From contig NZ_CYSP01000002.1 in NCBI RefSeq assembly GCF_001298735.1, positions 248,001 to 312,000 on the forward strand: DNA of 64,000 nt, read 5' to 3'. This document shows positions 7,069-15,800 of this stretch, piece by piece. The notes beneath the pieces were generated by a model. It ran no database searches. It was not told where the DNA came from and saw only the letters and a list, made by a program, of their open reading frames with translations. The position numbers and the translations under genes were made by a program. Source of the DNA: Propionispora sp. 2/2-37. GTDB lineage: Bacteria > Bacillota > Negativicutes > Propionisporales > Propionisporaceae. Position 1 is the first letter of the stretch. The number at the start of each line of letters is the position of its first letter.

Positions 7069-9441
7069 TTACTTAAATTTAATCTTACGCCGATTCAGTT
7101 TCTGCATTAATCCGGGACGTCCGCCGGGCACCACAATCTCCCGCATGATCTCATCAAAAGACAGCCCCATGGCTTCACCGGCCATGACCTCTTCCGTGGA
7201 CACCGGATTAATTTTCTCCGCATAGCCGGCGGCAATTAGTCCCAGCAGCGCTCCAATCACCGGTACGCCCAGCCAGGGCAGATAGGGGATGCCGCCGTCT
7301 GCCAGAATAAACATGGCAGTCAGCATGACGGCTCCCACGGCCATACCGTACCGGCGCTCCACAGCGGTAAAGGTAATCATAACCCGGTAAACCACCCCGC
7401 GCCAGCCGGAATGCGTCGTTTTGACCGCCAGCCGTTTGCGGCGCATAACCGCCATAACTGCCGTATGATCCAAAGCCAGAAAAACCAGTGTGGCAATCAT
7501 GGCCATCAAACCGGCCAGAATAGCCCGCACCTCATTGAGTACTTTATATACCTGGCCGCGGGTATCCGGCTCAATGACACCCAGGTCGCTGGAATAAAGC
7601 GAGGCGTTGCTGTGCCCCACCTGCGCTTCCACCAGCGGTGCCACCGCTTCAGTACCGATATTGCGGCTGGTGAGAATTTGAATCCGTTCTCCCGGTATAA
7701 CCTGTCCGTCAATAAAGTTATCGAGCAGTTTTACCGAACGGCCGATTTCCTCGTCTTTTAGTGCCGGAACGGCCTGTGCCATATACTGTAACTGCGCGGT
7801 AACCAGCGGAACATTGATATGATTTAATTTGTCCAGTTGTTCGCTGGCACCGGCCAGGTTTTGTTTTGCCCCCTGGACATCAAAAGACCGCAAGTTGGCA
7901 ATGCTGTCCTGCCCGCTAACCGTAATCGTATTGATCAGGCCCTGCACCTGCTTTGCCTGATCAGACACTGTCTCCAGCGCCCCCAGGGTCTCACTGAGGC
8001 CGGTCAGGTTTTGCTGTGCCCCGTCAATTGCATTGACTGTATCTTTCACTTCGGGATTAATCAGCTGGACCACCTGCAGCCCGGTACTGATTCGGCTTAA
8101 AGCCTGGCTGGAGTTATCCACCTGCGTCCGGATCCCTTTGGTGTCCAGTCCGGCCAGATTGCCGGTAACCGTCTGAATGGTGCCGCCGGCTGACTGCAGA
8201 CTGTCCAGCGTTTTTTCCATGGCGTCCACGCTGTTGTCGTAGTTGTCCAGCGCCCGCAGCGAAATTTGGGCCAGATTGCGGCTGTTTTCGGCAAATTCCG
8301 GCACCTGTTCCACCAGCTTTGTCGTTTCATTCAACGCCTGCCCCAGCTCCTGCCGCGGGTTGCGGTAACTTGCCTTCCCGACCGCATTACCGACAATACT
8401 ATTGGATACTTTGTAACCTTCCGGGTTGAGCAATGCGGAAGCATCCCCCTGGACAATCATGCCTTTTACCGTCCCGCCGGTTTCTACTTCCGTAACCTCC
8501 ACCAGCACATTGGCCGGGTCGACCGGTCCGCCGGTCGCCGGCGGCGTCTGAGCCGTCCCCTGGAAGGCCACCATGTCGCCCTGCAACAGCCTGGTTCCCT
8601 CGTTAACAGCGATCGTTACTTCCGAGGCATACGCCTTCAAAAAGCGCTTTAGCTCCATCATGGTGCTTACCGTATAAGTCATATTATCGTTTTTGCCGTC
8701 AACGGATACATTTTCCGCCTCTGTGGCTTGCAGTTTTTCCTTCATTTCGGCGGCAATCGTCTCGCCCAAACGAATGGGATTGTCCGGTTCGCTGCCTACC
8801 GGAAAGCTAATCTCAATCACCTGATATTGCTGTAATAATGCTTTAATTTGTTCATTGACCGCCGCCGATTGTTCCAGACTGGATAAAATCACCCCAACAG
8901 ACGAGCCGTCATGAAAAGCAAAATTTACGCCCGGGATGCCGCCGATCTGTTCAATCAGTTTATTCCGGGCACCTTCCGGCACACCCCGGATGGTAAGGCG
9001 GGGCTCAGTCATCACACCGACACCGGCACCACCCGGTATTCCGCCGAAGGTTTTCCCTAAATTGTCATATACTTCTTTCGTCCGGTATTCCGGTGGTAAA
9101 GCAATAAAAAAGTTTGTTTTGCCGGTGATGGTCGGTCCTTCTTTTAACGTCGCTCCCGGAAAAACATCCGCAATAATATTTTGAATTTGTGTAGCCGTAT
9201 CTTGTTTCATTTCTTCCCGCGCCTGAATAATCAGATCGTATTCTCCATAGTCACCGACCATGCTGGAAAGTGTCTTGGAAAAATAGGCATTAGCCGATAA
9301 TGACAAGGTACTGGAAAGCAATGACCCAATCACTATGCTTACAACCAGCAGCACGATTATGTCGCGGTTGAACGTATCGGTAAACAGTCTCTGCCCTATT
9401 CTTTTTACTGTTTTAACTGTCTCGGTTCCTGTCACTGACAT
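7069..9441 (-). CDS. Four-span ABC-type permease with giant periplasmic coiled-coil domain
   Basis: 790 residues. One membrane helix at about 28-50, then about 590 periplasmic residues, then three helices at about 640-662, 700-717 and 721-742 and a 45-residue cytoplasmic tail. This is the topology of the type VII ABC superfamily (MacB, LolC/E, FtsX). The periplasmic part has an N-terminal globular section (MVGDYGEYDLII near 60) and a long Ala/Gln/Leu-rich helical section at about 360-560. I do not recognise the family by sequence. It has its own promoter, GAGGTG seven bases before the ATG, and is followed after 12 bases by its ATPase. Location between the LpxL-like and lpxC genes points to envelope biogenesis; lipid or lipoprotein handling is inference. 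See findings. Confidence 0.75.
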   Translation of the reverse strand: MSVTGTETVKTVKRIGQRLFTDTFNRDIIVLLVVSIVIGSLLSSTLSLSANAYFSKTLSSMVGDYGEYDLIIQAREEMKQDTATQIQNIIADVFPGATLKEGPTITGKTNFFIALPPEYRTKEVYDNLGKTFGGIPGGAGVGVMTEPRLTIRGVPEGARNKLIEQIGGIPGVNFAFHDGSSVGVILSSLEQSAAVNEQIKALLQQYQVIEISFPVGSEPDNPIRLGETIAAEMKEKLQATEAENVSVDGKNDNMTYTVSTMMELKRFLKAYASEVTIAVNEGTRLLQGDMVAFQGTAQTPPATGGPVDPANVLVEVTEVETGGTVKGMIVQGDASALLNPEGYKVSNSIVGNAVGKASYRNPRQELGQALNETTKLVEQVPEFAENSRNLAQISLRALDNYDNSVDAMEKTLDSLQSAGGTIQTVTGNLAGLDTKGIRTQVDNSSQALSRISTGLQVVQLINPEVKDTVNAIDGAQQNLTGLSETLGALETVSDQAKQVQGLINTITVSGQDSIANLRSFDVQGAKQNLAGASEQLDKLNHINVPLVTAQLQYMAQAVPALKDEEIGRSVKLLDNFIDGQVIPGERIQILTSRNIGTEAVAPLVEAQVGHSNASLYSSDLGVIEPDTRGQVYKVLNEVRAILAGLMAMIATLVFLALDHTAVMAVMRRKRLAVKTTHSGWRGVVYRVMITFTAVERRYGMAVGAVMLTAMFILADGGIPYLPWLGVPVIGALLGLIAAGYAEKINPVSTEEVMAGEAMGLSFDEIMREIVVPGGRPGLMQKLNRRKIKFK

Positions 9442-9467
9442 GAGTCATCACCTCATTTCCGGGTTAT

Positions 9468-9497
9468 ATTATATCATGTATATCAATAACCTGTCTA
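9468..9497 (-). promoter_or_regulatory. Promoter of the permease-ATPase operon
   Basis: Minus-strand -35 TAGACA (9492-9497), 18-base spacer, -10 TATAAT (9468-9473). Transcription would start near 9461, 20 bases before the permease ATG. Confidence 0.65.
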
Positions 9498-9545
9498 TTC
9501 GTATATACTTTTTAAAGCAAATGTATATACTGGAAGTTGTTCCAC

Positions 9546-9588
9546 ATAAAAAAAGAATTGCGGCACCATGGTGTACCTGCAACTCCTG
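9546..9588 (-). terminator. Probable terminator after the LpxL-like gene
   Basis: On the minus strand GTTGC ... CACCATGGTG ... GCAAT followed by a run of seven T. It lies about 15 bases past the stop codon and ends the unit that contains the acyltransferase. Confidence 0.6.
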
Positions 9589-9598
9589 TTCAGCAGCT

Positions 9599-10495
9599 TT
9601 ATGTATTTCCGTCCGGGGAATGCTTCCAGCGGTTATGTAGCCAAAACCATTCCTGCGGGAACCGGCGGATATGGTTTTCAATAATGGTTGTCAATTGTTG
9701 TGTCGTTGTGGCAATATCCTGCTCCCGGTCTGCTGTTTTTTGCATCCACAGCGGCGGATGAATAATAACCGTATGTGTACCGTCCGGCTGTTCCGTAATA
9801 AATGCCGGTACGATCGGTGCTTCCTTCAGCCGGGCCAAGGCGGCCGCACCGGGCGGCGTCGATGCCTGCCGGTCAAAGAAAGTCACAAATACACCGTCAT
9901 GGCCGGCATCCTGGTCCATCAGCAGGCCGACAATCTTTCCCTGCCCCAGCATCCGTACCATTTCCCGAACACCGCTTTTATAAGTGACATGCATACCGGC
10001 CATGGTACGGTATTCATTAATAAAGCGATCCATGGCGGCATTTGTCTGTTTCTGGGCAACGGCAATAACCGGAAAACCGTTCATGGCCAGTGAAGCCCCT
10101 AATATTTCCCAATTGCCACTGTGTGCTGTCGCCAACACCACGCCCCGCTTATGGGACAGGGCTTCCGTCAAATAATCCTTGCCCTCCATCCGTACTTTTT
10201 GCCCGATATTCTCCGGATTGAGTTTTGGCAGGCAGAGCACTTCCATCAGCATGCGGCCAAACCGTGTGGCACTTTGCCGGGCTACCCGCTCTGCCGACCG
10301 TTCATCCATCGCCAGGCTGCGGCTGATATTCTGCACTGCCATCCGACGCCTTTTCTTAGGAACCAGCGGCCAGCACACCTCTCCGAGCAGGTTGCCGAGG
10401 CTCCGCCGGCAGCCCGCCGGCAGGGCACACACCAAACGGCTGCAAAGTTTAACACTATGATAAAGCATGCCGTTCTCCCATCTCTTTTCTTCCAT
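9599..10495 (-). CDS. Lipid A late acyltransferase (LpxL/LpxM family)
   Basis: Membrane-associated acyltransferase that adds a secondary acyl chain to Kdo-lipid A. The catalytic HSGNWE motif is near residue 124; RMLGQGKIVGLLMDQDAGHDGVFVTFF near 190-215 and the C-terminal QEWFWLHNRWK are typical of the family. Length 298 is usual. No strong N-terminal hydrophobic anchor except LVCALPAGC near 22. The ATG at 10495 has AAGGAG 11 bases upstream; a second in-frame ATG at 10468 also has a ribosome site, so nine residues are uncertain. The gene follows the YjbH-like gene by 15 bases. Acyl-chain specificity cannot be read from the sequence. Confidence 0.9.
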   Translation of the reverse strand: MEEKRWENGMLYHSVKLCSRLVCALPAGCRRSLGNLLGEVCWPLVPKKRRRMAVQNISRSLAMDERSAERVARQSATRFGRMLMEVLCLPKLNPENIGQKVRMEGKDYLTEALSHKRGVVLATAHSGNWEILGASLAMNGFPVIAVAQKQTNAAMDRFINEYRTMAGMHVTYKSGVREMVRMLGQGKIVGLLMDQDAGHDGVFVTFFDRQASTPPGAAALARLKEAPIVPAFITEQPDGTHTVIIHPPLWMQKTADREQDIATTTQQLTTIIENHIRRFPQEWFWLHNRWKHSPDGNT

Positions 10496-10510
10496 TTAGT
10501 TACAGACTCC

Positions 10511-11125
10511 TTAATAAGTATAACTCAGGCCAAAATAAGTATGATGGTCCCGCCAGCCGGTATCAATCTTCACAGCCGGATTGACCATAAACCGGATACC
10601 GACATTCATGCTGCTTCCATCATATTCCGCCATTAGCGCTGCGGCAGGAAAAGTTTTCCCCGGCAGCACACTGACCCGCTTCAGACGTTTTTCCACCCCG
10701 GCAAACAATCCGTCAAAACGTCCGTTTCCCGCCCCGATATGCAGCCTGATGCCATCCGGCAGCGATTTGCTGGCTACCGCATACCAGGAACGCTGCTGCT
10801 CGCCGGTAATGTCTTCCACGCCCAGAGCAACGGCAGGCGTCAGCATGGCTTCCGGCAGCAGGGAAACTTTCGCCTGCAGGCGCATACCGCCCGGCCCCTG
10901 TTCGGAATAAGCGGCCCCCACTTCCATACCGGCAGCGGCATGAAAGGTCAAAACTCCGTGATCATGAGGCCCTATATGATAATAACCGGCAGCAGCCTGG
11001 CCACTGCCCAGCACATCGGCGGAAGGGATAGCAATCAATCCGGTAGCCCCCTGCAGGGAAGGAGCAGCGCTTGCATAACCGCCGCACAAAAAAAAGAACG
11101 CCACTCCCAACAGCCAATTCCGCAT
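10511..11125 (-). CDS. YjbH-like outer-membrane beta-barrel protein
   Basis: 204 residues beginning with a signal peptide (MRNWLLGVAFFFLCGGYASA, cleavage before APSLQG). The mature start, GATGLIAIPSADVLGSGQ, resembles the N-terminus of YjbH/YbjH-type exopolysaccharide outer-membrane proteins. The rest is alternating hydrophobic/polar beta-strands ending in YFGLSYTY with a C-terminal aromatic, as expected for a BAM substrate. It is far shorter than YjbH (~700), so it would form a small barrel of about 8-10 strands. I took the ATG at 11125 because GGGGAG lies six bases upstream and it begins the signal peptide directly. It lies downstream of the lpxD terminator, so may be separately transcribed with the acyltransferase. 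Confidence 0.65.
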   Translation of the reverse strand: MRNWLLGVAFFFLCGGYASAAPSLQGATGLIAIPSADVLGSGQAAAGYYHIGPHDHGVLTFHAAAGMEVGAAYSEQGPGGMRLQAKVSLLPEAMLTPAVALGVEDITGEQQRSWYAVASKSLPDGIRLHIGAGNGRFDGLFAGVEKRLKRVSVLPGKTFPAAALMAEYDGSSMNVGIRFMVNPAVKIDTGWRDHHTYFGLSYTY

Positions 11126-11200
11126 GAAAGCTCCCCCCTGCATCTTGCTTTATAGTATAATTCCGCATTTCGACAGCAAACTCCTGCCAAACTCACACAG

Positions 11201-11252
11201 AAAAGGACGGCATTGCCCAGCCGAGCTTTTTGCTCAGCCGCAAAGCCGTCCC
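11201..11252 (-). terminator. Intrinsic terminator after lpxD
   Basis: Long minus-strand hairpin: GGACGGC (11245-11251) pairs with GCCGTCC (11205-11211), and within it GGCTGAGC with GCTCGGCT, followed by TTTT. It closes the bamA-ompH-lpxD unit. Confidence 0.85.
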
Positions 11253-11274
11253 CTCCGTGTTTCTATTCGGTTAT

Positions 11275-12291
11275 TTAGTGCGTTACCGGCAATTCGGCCA
11301 GCCGTTTTTCCAGCTCCCGCACTCTTTTTACCAGGTCAGGCAATTTATTGATATAAGCCTCCGATTTTAACCACTCTTTGTGTGGTTTGGCCGGAAATCC
11401 GGCGTAAAAAGAGCCGGCTGCCACATCGCCGATAATCCCGGTACGGGCCGCAAATACACAATTATCGCCAATGGTAATATGGCCGGTGCTGCCCACCTGC
11501 CCGGCAAAAGTCACATGATTGCCCACCTTGGTGCTGCCGGAAATGCCCGTCAGCGCCACGACAAAGCAGTCTTCACCAATGACCACATTATGTCCCAAAT
11601 GAACGAGATTATCAATTTTTGTTCCCCGTTTTACCACCGTACTGCTAATGGTTGCCCTGTCAATACAAGTATTGGCCCCGACCTCCACATCATCCTCAAT
11701 AATGACGTTACCTACCTGCGGTACTTTGTGATGACGCCCCTGAACGCTGACAAAGCCAAAACCGTCGCTGCCAATAACTGCACCATTCTGCAAAATAACC
11801 CGGCTGCCGATACGGCAGTCCTCCCGGACGGACACATTGGAATAGATCAGTGCATCACTGCCGATAACAACGTGATTGCCAATATACGCGTTCGGATAAA
11901 TCACGGTATTATCACCAATCGCCACATGATCGCCAATCACCGCATTGGCCATGATGGCCACATTGTCACCCAGCTTCACATCTTTCCCCAATACAGCCGT
12001 GGCGTGAACTCCTCGTTCCACATCCGGCGGCGGCATAAAAAACTTCAGCAGCTTAACAAACGCCACGCGCGGATTCTCCACCCGGACGGCGGGTTTGGCA
12101 AATTCCGTAGAATCAAGAGGAATAATAACGGCAGCAGCCCGGGAAGCCGCTGCTTTTTCCAGATGAGGCGGTACGGCAAAGACAATATCCGAGCTGCCGG
12201 CTTCTTCTATATTGGTAATACCCGTTATCTCCACCGTGTCGTCGCCCAGAACGCTGCCATCCACCAATTCAGCAATTTCGCGTAACTTCAT
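11275..12291 (-). CDS. lpxD: UDP-3-O-acylglucosamine N-acyltransferase
   Basis: Trimeric beta-helix enzyme adding the second 3-hydroxyacyl chain to UDP-3-O-acyl-glucosamine. N-terminal uridine-binding domain at about 1-100 (LREIAELVDGSVLGDDTVEITGI region), hexapeptide repeats 105-300, including NGAVIGSDGFGFV near 170, HLGHNVVIGEDC near 232 and the catalytic His segment GSTGHITIGDNC near 268; short C-terminal helix. Length 338 is standard. It is the last gene of the bamA-ompH-lpxD unit, the same order found in many diderms, with a strong terminator 23 bases past the stop. Confidence 0.97.
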   Translation of the reverse strand: MKLREIAELVDGSVLGDDTVEITGITNIEEAGSSDIVFAVPPHLEKAAASRAAAVIIPLDSTEFAKPAVRVENPRVAFVKLLKFFMPPPDVERGVHATAVLGKDVKLGDNVAIMANAVIGDHVAIGDNTVIYPNAYIGNHVVIGSDALIYSNVSVREDCRIGSRVILQNGAVIGSDGFGFVSVQGRHHKVPQVGNVIIEDDVEVGANTCIDRATISSTVVKRGTKIDNLVHLGHNVVIGEDCFVVALTGISGSTKVGNHVTFAGQVGSTGHITIGDNCVFAARTGIIGDVAAGSFYAGFPAKPHKEWLKSEAYINKLPDLVKRVRELEKRLAELPVTH

Positions 12292-12315
12292 GTTTCAAGA
12301 AAGCCTCCCCGGACA

Positions 12316-12735
12316 CTATTGCATTTTACTGATTACCTCATCGGTAATATCCGTCCCACCTGATGCCACGCCGTTTTTGTACAACACAACGCCCATCTTC
12401 TTTTCTTTGGCTACCTGTTCCAGCGTTTGCTTAATGCTGGCATCAATTTGGGATTCCATATCCTGTTTCATTTTCAAAAACTCATTGTATGCGGTTTCCT
12501 GACGTTTTTGGAATTCCTCTGCCGAAATATTCGGCTTGTCTTTTTCCAGCTGCTCGCTCAGTTCTTTTCCCTTGGCATTCAGCTGCTCCTGAAATTGCTT
12601 GACTTTAGGACTGTCGGTCATGACCTTGTTTACGTCCAGTACACCAACATTCTGCGTCGGACTGCAGCCGCCCAGAAGTACGCTGCCCAGCACGACCATT
12701 CCCAATACTAAAAGCATGGTAAAAATACGTTTCAT
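12316..12735 (-). CDS. OmpH/Skp-family protein, probable lipoprotein (copy 3 in transcription order)
   Basis: 139 residues. The signal peptide ends in the lipobox LGGC (Cys at 23), so the mature protein should be lipid-anchored, unlike soluble E. coli Skp. The mature part begins VGVLDVNKVMTDSPK, the OmpH start motif, has a helical hairpin with Glu/Lys/Gln-rich coiled coil at about 40-100, and ends VVLYKNGVASGGTDITDEV, shared with its neighbour at 13893. Role: periplasmic chaperone for outer-membrane proteins. I chose the ATG at 12735 (GGAGG seven bases upstream, begins the signal peptide); an in-frame ATG at 12852 gives an implausible 39-residue leader. Confidence 0.85.
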   Translation of the reverse strand: MKRIFTMLLVLGMVVLGSVLLGGCSPTQNVGVLDVNKVMTDSPKVKQFQEQLNAKGKELSEQLEKDKPNISAEEFQKRQETAYNEFLKMKQDMESQIDASIKQTLEQVAKEKKMGVVLYKNGVASGGTDITDEVISKMQ

Positions 12736-12832
12736 TCTGTTTCCTCCGTCCTTACACTTTCTCCGTTTTTTCGACTGCCAGTGAATGAAATACTTTGCTG
12801 TTTCATTCTTACTGATAGTATATACCGGTCCT

Positions 12833-13771
12833 TTATTTCTTAAACTCGGCAATCACATCGGCAGTGATATCAACCGCGCTGATATTCAGTTTTATATTCG
12901 TCAGCACCGAATCCAGCCCCTTGGCTACGGCCACTTTGCCGGTCTTATCCCGGATATCCGCCATAATGCTGTTTTCCAGGGCACTGAGTTCCTGCTCCTT
13001 GGCCGTCAATTGCTGCTCCAAATTGCTGCTCGGGCCGTCACCGGTTGCAGGAGCAGCAGGATTTAGCGTTGCCAGCCGCTGTGAAAACTCAGCCTGTTTG
13101 GCTGCCGCCCGGGATGCCATCTCGGCATTGAGCTCTTGTGAATAAGCCTGAAGTTCCGATTCGGCTTTCTTTTTCTCCGGAGCCATCAGCTGCTCCATAC
13201 GTGCTTCCAATTCTTTATGCTTGGCATTTATTTTTTCATTCCGTTCCGCCTGCAGTTTTTCCATTTCCTGCTGCAGCGGTTCCATTTCAGCCTGACTTAA
13301 CTGAACGGTTTTAAGTTTCAGCTGCAGATTAAAAATCTGCGGCTGATACGTTTGATCAATTTCCGCCGTATAGCTTTTCAGTTCTTGTTCAAGATTTTGC
13401 CGGAACTGGGCTGCCTGCTCCTCCAAACGCTGATTTATGGCCGCATGCTTGGCCGTCATTTTCTGATTGAATTCCTGTCCCAGCGAAGCCTGCACACCCG
13501 CCATATCCCCCCCTGCGGCAGATGGAGAAGGCGTTTGGGCAGCGGCCGGATGATAACTGGCCAACTGCTGCTTCAGCGTATTGATTTCGGTTTGCAGTGC
13601 TTCATGAGCTTTATATTGGGGATGAGCCTTAACCGCCTGCTGCATGTCGATAATACCGACCGCCGGCGTTTTATCCGCAGGTTCATCCTGAGGGGAAGAC
13701 TTGGAGCTGCAACCGGCAACCAGAAACGCGATCAACATCAGAAACAAGAACGCTTGTATTTTTCGGTTCAT
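12833..13771 (-). CDS. Long OmpH-like coiled-coil lipoprotein (copy 2)
   Basis: 312 residues, about twice the size of a normal Skp. Lipobox VAGC with Cys near residue 21. The mature protein starts GIIDMQQAVKAHPQY, matching OmpH, but then has an internal Ala/Pro/Ser/Gly-rich insertion (about 75-95) and a second long coiled coil up to about 240 before the conserved tail AVAKGLDSVLTNIKLNISAVDIT. It looks like an expanded or internally duplicated Skp arm. AAAGGGTGG lies nine bases upstream of the ATG. Between two other OmpH genes, it is probably one product of a tandem duplication that has diverged in length. Confidence 0.8.
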   Translation of the reverse strand: MNRKIQAFLFLMLIAFLVAGCSSKSSPQDEPADKTPAVGIIDMQQAVKAHPQYKAHEALQTEINTLKQQLASYHPAAAQTPSPSAAGGDMAGVQASLGQEFNQKMTAKHAAINQRLEEQAAQFRQNLEQELKSYTAEIDQTYQPQIFNLQLKLKTVQLSQAEMEPLQQEMEKLQAERNEKINAKHKELEARMEQLMAPEKKKAESELQAYSQELNAEMASRAAAKQAEFSQRLATLNPAAPATGDGPSSNLEQQLTAKEQELSALENSIMADIRDKTGKVAVAKGLDSVLTNIKLNISAVDITADVIAEFKK

Positions 13772-13851
13772 ACTGCCAGTCCACCCTTTCTTTCGAAAAA
13801 ATCTCTCGCCGTGCCGACACGTTCATGAAATCAGCGGTTTCCTAATGAAGA

Positions 13852-13876
13852 ACCGAGCTGGGATCACCTGCTCGGT
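13852..13876. terminator. Hairpin between OmpH copies 1 and 2
   Basis: ACCGAGC (13852-13858) pairs with GCTCGGT (13870-13876). The minus-strand tail is TTCTTC, weak for a terminator, so partial attenuation or RNA processing between the chaperone genes is as likely. Confidence 0.35.
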
Positions 13877-13892
13877 TGCAACAAGGCGTTTA

Positions 13893-14366
13893 TTATTTAC
13901 CGCTGACCTTTTTGATGACTTCATCGGTAATATCCTGACCACCATATACAACATTGTTTTTATCTAAAACCACGGATAAACCCTTGGCAGTAGCCACTTC
14001 CTGAATAGCAGCCCTTACCTTGTCCAGCACCGGAGCCATCAACTCCTGGTTTTTCAGACTCAACCGCTGTTGAAGCTGCATATAATACTGCTGTTTTTCC
14101 TGCTCGTTCATATTGGCACTTTTTGCCTCAAAGTCCTTTTTAGCCTGTTCTACTTCCGTTTTCATGGTTTCCTGAACTTTAGCCAGATCCGGATGCTGCT
14201 GCATGATCAACTGATCGTTTACCACGCCAATATTGGATTGGCTGGCGGCCTTGGCCGCAAATGATGTATTGGTTTGCGCTAATGCCAGACCGACAATACC
14301 TAGTACAAAACACACGGCTATCGTCACAGATATGACCTTAACTTGCTTTTTTTCTAATTTTAGCAA
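13893..14366 (-). CDS. OmpH/Skp-family periplasmic chaperone (copy 1)
   Basis: 157 residues with an N-terminal hydrophobic segment (VISVTIAVCFVLGIVGLALA) serving as signal peptide or anchor; no lipobox. The mature protein has the OmpH features NIGVVNDQLIMQQHPD, a coiled coil at about 60-110 (KKDFEAKSANMNEQEKQQYY region) and the tail LSVVLDKNNVVYGGQDITDEV. The start is a TTG with AAGGG seven bases upstream; no in-frame ATG is available near it. It follows the barrel-protein gene by 77 bases in the BamA unit, as skp follows bamA in proteobacteria. Confidence 0.88.
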   Translation of the reverse strand: MLKLEKKQVKVISVTIAVCFVLGIVGLALAQTNTSFAAKAASQSNIGVVNDQLIMQQHPDLAKVQETMKTEVEQAKKDFEAKSANMNEQEKQQYYMQLQQRLSLKNQELMAPVLDKVRAAIQEVATAKGLSVVLDKNNVVYGGQDITDEVIKKVSGK

Positions 14367-14443
14367 TTTATAACCCTTCTCTCCTGCCTTGCGGCATCAA
14401 TTTATTCTTTTCTATTATAGCAAGGAGCACCCGCTTGTTCAAC

Positions 14444-15748
14444 CTACAAATTCCCAACCAGCCGCAGCCACCTGTCGTTTTCGCTGAAAATATATTCCAG
14501 GCTGACAAAGTCATGCAGCTTATAGCGGATTCCCAGCTCATTGCTTTCATCCTGCAGATTGTACTCAAACCGCATCCCCCAGACCGGCGTCAGCTGCTGT
14601 TTAAACCAGAAATAACTTTCCGAATGCGTCAAATCGTATTTAAAGCCGCCGGTAGTCCCTTTTGCCAACGTATAGCCCCAGCCGGGCGAAACCTCCCAGG
14701 ATACCGTGCCGGGTACAAACCCCACTTCAAGAAAGGCCTCGTTGCGCTTGTTGAGATATTTGCCGGCATGCAGCTTGGCCGACGTATTATTGTCCTCCTT
14801 GCCCACATCCAGATACCCTTCCAGCCATAAGTGATAACGGTCGGTTTCCACCTGCAGGTTGATTACGGTATCCTTGCCGGCATCAATGGCCGGTTTGACA
14901 CTCAGACCGTATTTTTGCACGATCGAACGCTTTATCGCCACTTCTTCAAGCTTTTCGGTAAAATATTCATTGTGTCTTTCCACGAAGGCTACCGGCAACC
15001 CGGTCAGCTGCTTGCTCAGTTCTTCCACGGCCGGACGCATTTGTAAGAGAAGCAGGTTGGGAATACTGTCCGAACGCAGGGAAACTCTGGTATCCAATAC
15101 GGTAGGACCGGCCGGGGCTAACGACAGCTTCACCACCGTACGCCGCCCCGGAATAATATCAATACCGGTACGAAATTCCGGCAATTGTTCGGCCAGAATA
15201 TCCCGGATCATGCTCTTGCTTACCATACTTGCCCAGTCTACCGCATCAATGGGCAAGCCTAACAGTACGGTATCGGCTTTACTTTCCAGATCGCCGATAT
15301 CCTGTTGGACCAGCTTTACCAGTTCCGGCGAAAGATTGCCGAAATCATATTCCCAGGCTATGTCCTGTACGGTATCTCCCCAGGGCGCTACCTCTACGGT
15401 AATGGTGCTGTTCCTGCCCGGTTCAATGCTGACCCGCTGGATAATATAGCCGATGAGCACCCGGTCAAATACTTCCTGAATTAGTTTTTCATAAGCTGCC
15501 CTGCTGCCGGCAATATCGGCCACGTTTCGTCCTGCCAGCACATGTTCCCCGACAGTTTTTACACTGGCGGCCATCCGTTTGGCAATCAGCGCCGGCGGCC
15601 TGACCGTCCCGGCCTCCGGAACGACATGAACCGTAATGGTATCAACCGATTCCATGGCGGCCTGCACCGCGCCAAACGGCAGCAAACACATAACCAAAAG
15701 CAGGCCTATTGTGATTGTCCCCCGGCGCCAAGCTGCTGCCCACATCAT
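14444..15748 (-). CDS. Uncharacterised outer-membrane protein with small C-terminal beta-barrel
   Basis: 434 residues. Signal peptide at 1-31 (GLLLVMCLLPFGAVQA). Residues 35-300 are soluble alpha/beta with repeated ITVHVVPEAGTV / STITVEVAPWGDTV / TVVKLSLAPAGPTV / TVINLQVETD segments, which look like three or four related periplasmic modules (POTRA-like spacing, not proven). Residues 305-434 read as about eight beta-strands with aromatic girdles (YHLWLEGYLDVG, KLHAGKYLNKR, WRLR-type end), suiting a small barrel. I do not recognise the family. It lies between bamA and the first ompH gene, so it is probably an envelope assembly or anchoring factor. Confidence 0.7.
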   Translation of the reverse strand: MMWAAAWRRGTITIGLLLVMCLLPFGAVQAAMESVDTITVHVVPEAGTVRPPALIAKRMAASVKTVGEHVLAGRNVADIAGSRAAYEKLIQEVFDRVLIGYIIQRVSIEPGRNSTITVEVAPWGDTVQDIAWEYDFGNLSPELVKLVQQDIGDLESKADTVLLGLPIDAVDWASMVSKSMIRDILAEQLPEFRTGIDIIPGRRTVVKLSLAPAGPTVLDTRVSLRSDSIPNLLLLQMRPAVEELSKQLTGLPVAFVERHNEYFTEKLEEVAIKRSIVQKYGLSVKPAIDAGKDTVINLQVETDRYHLWLEGYLDVGKEDNNTSAKLHAGKYLNKRNEAFLEVGFVPGTVSWEVSPGWGYTLAKGTTGGFKYDLTHSESYFWFKQQLTPVWGMRFEYNLQDESNELGIRYKLHDFVSLEYIFSENDRWLRLVGNL

Positions 15749-15800
15749 ACGTTACACCCCCGGCATATCTTGAAGCGTCATCGGTCACCCGGTGTATATA

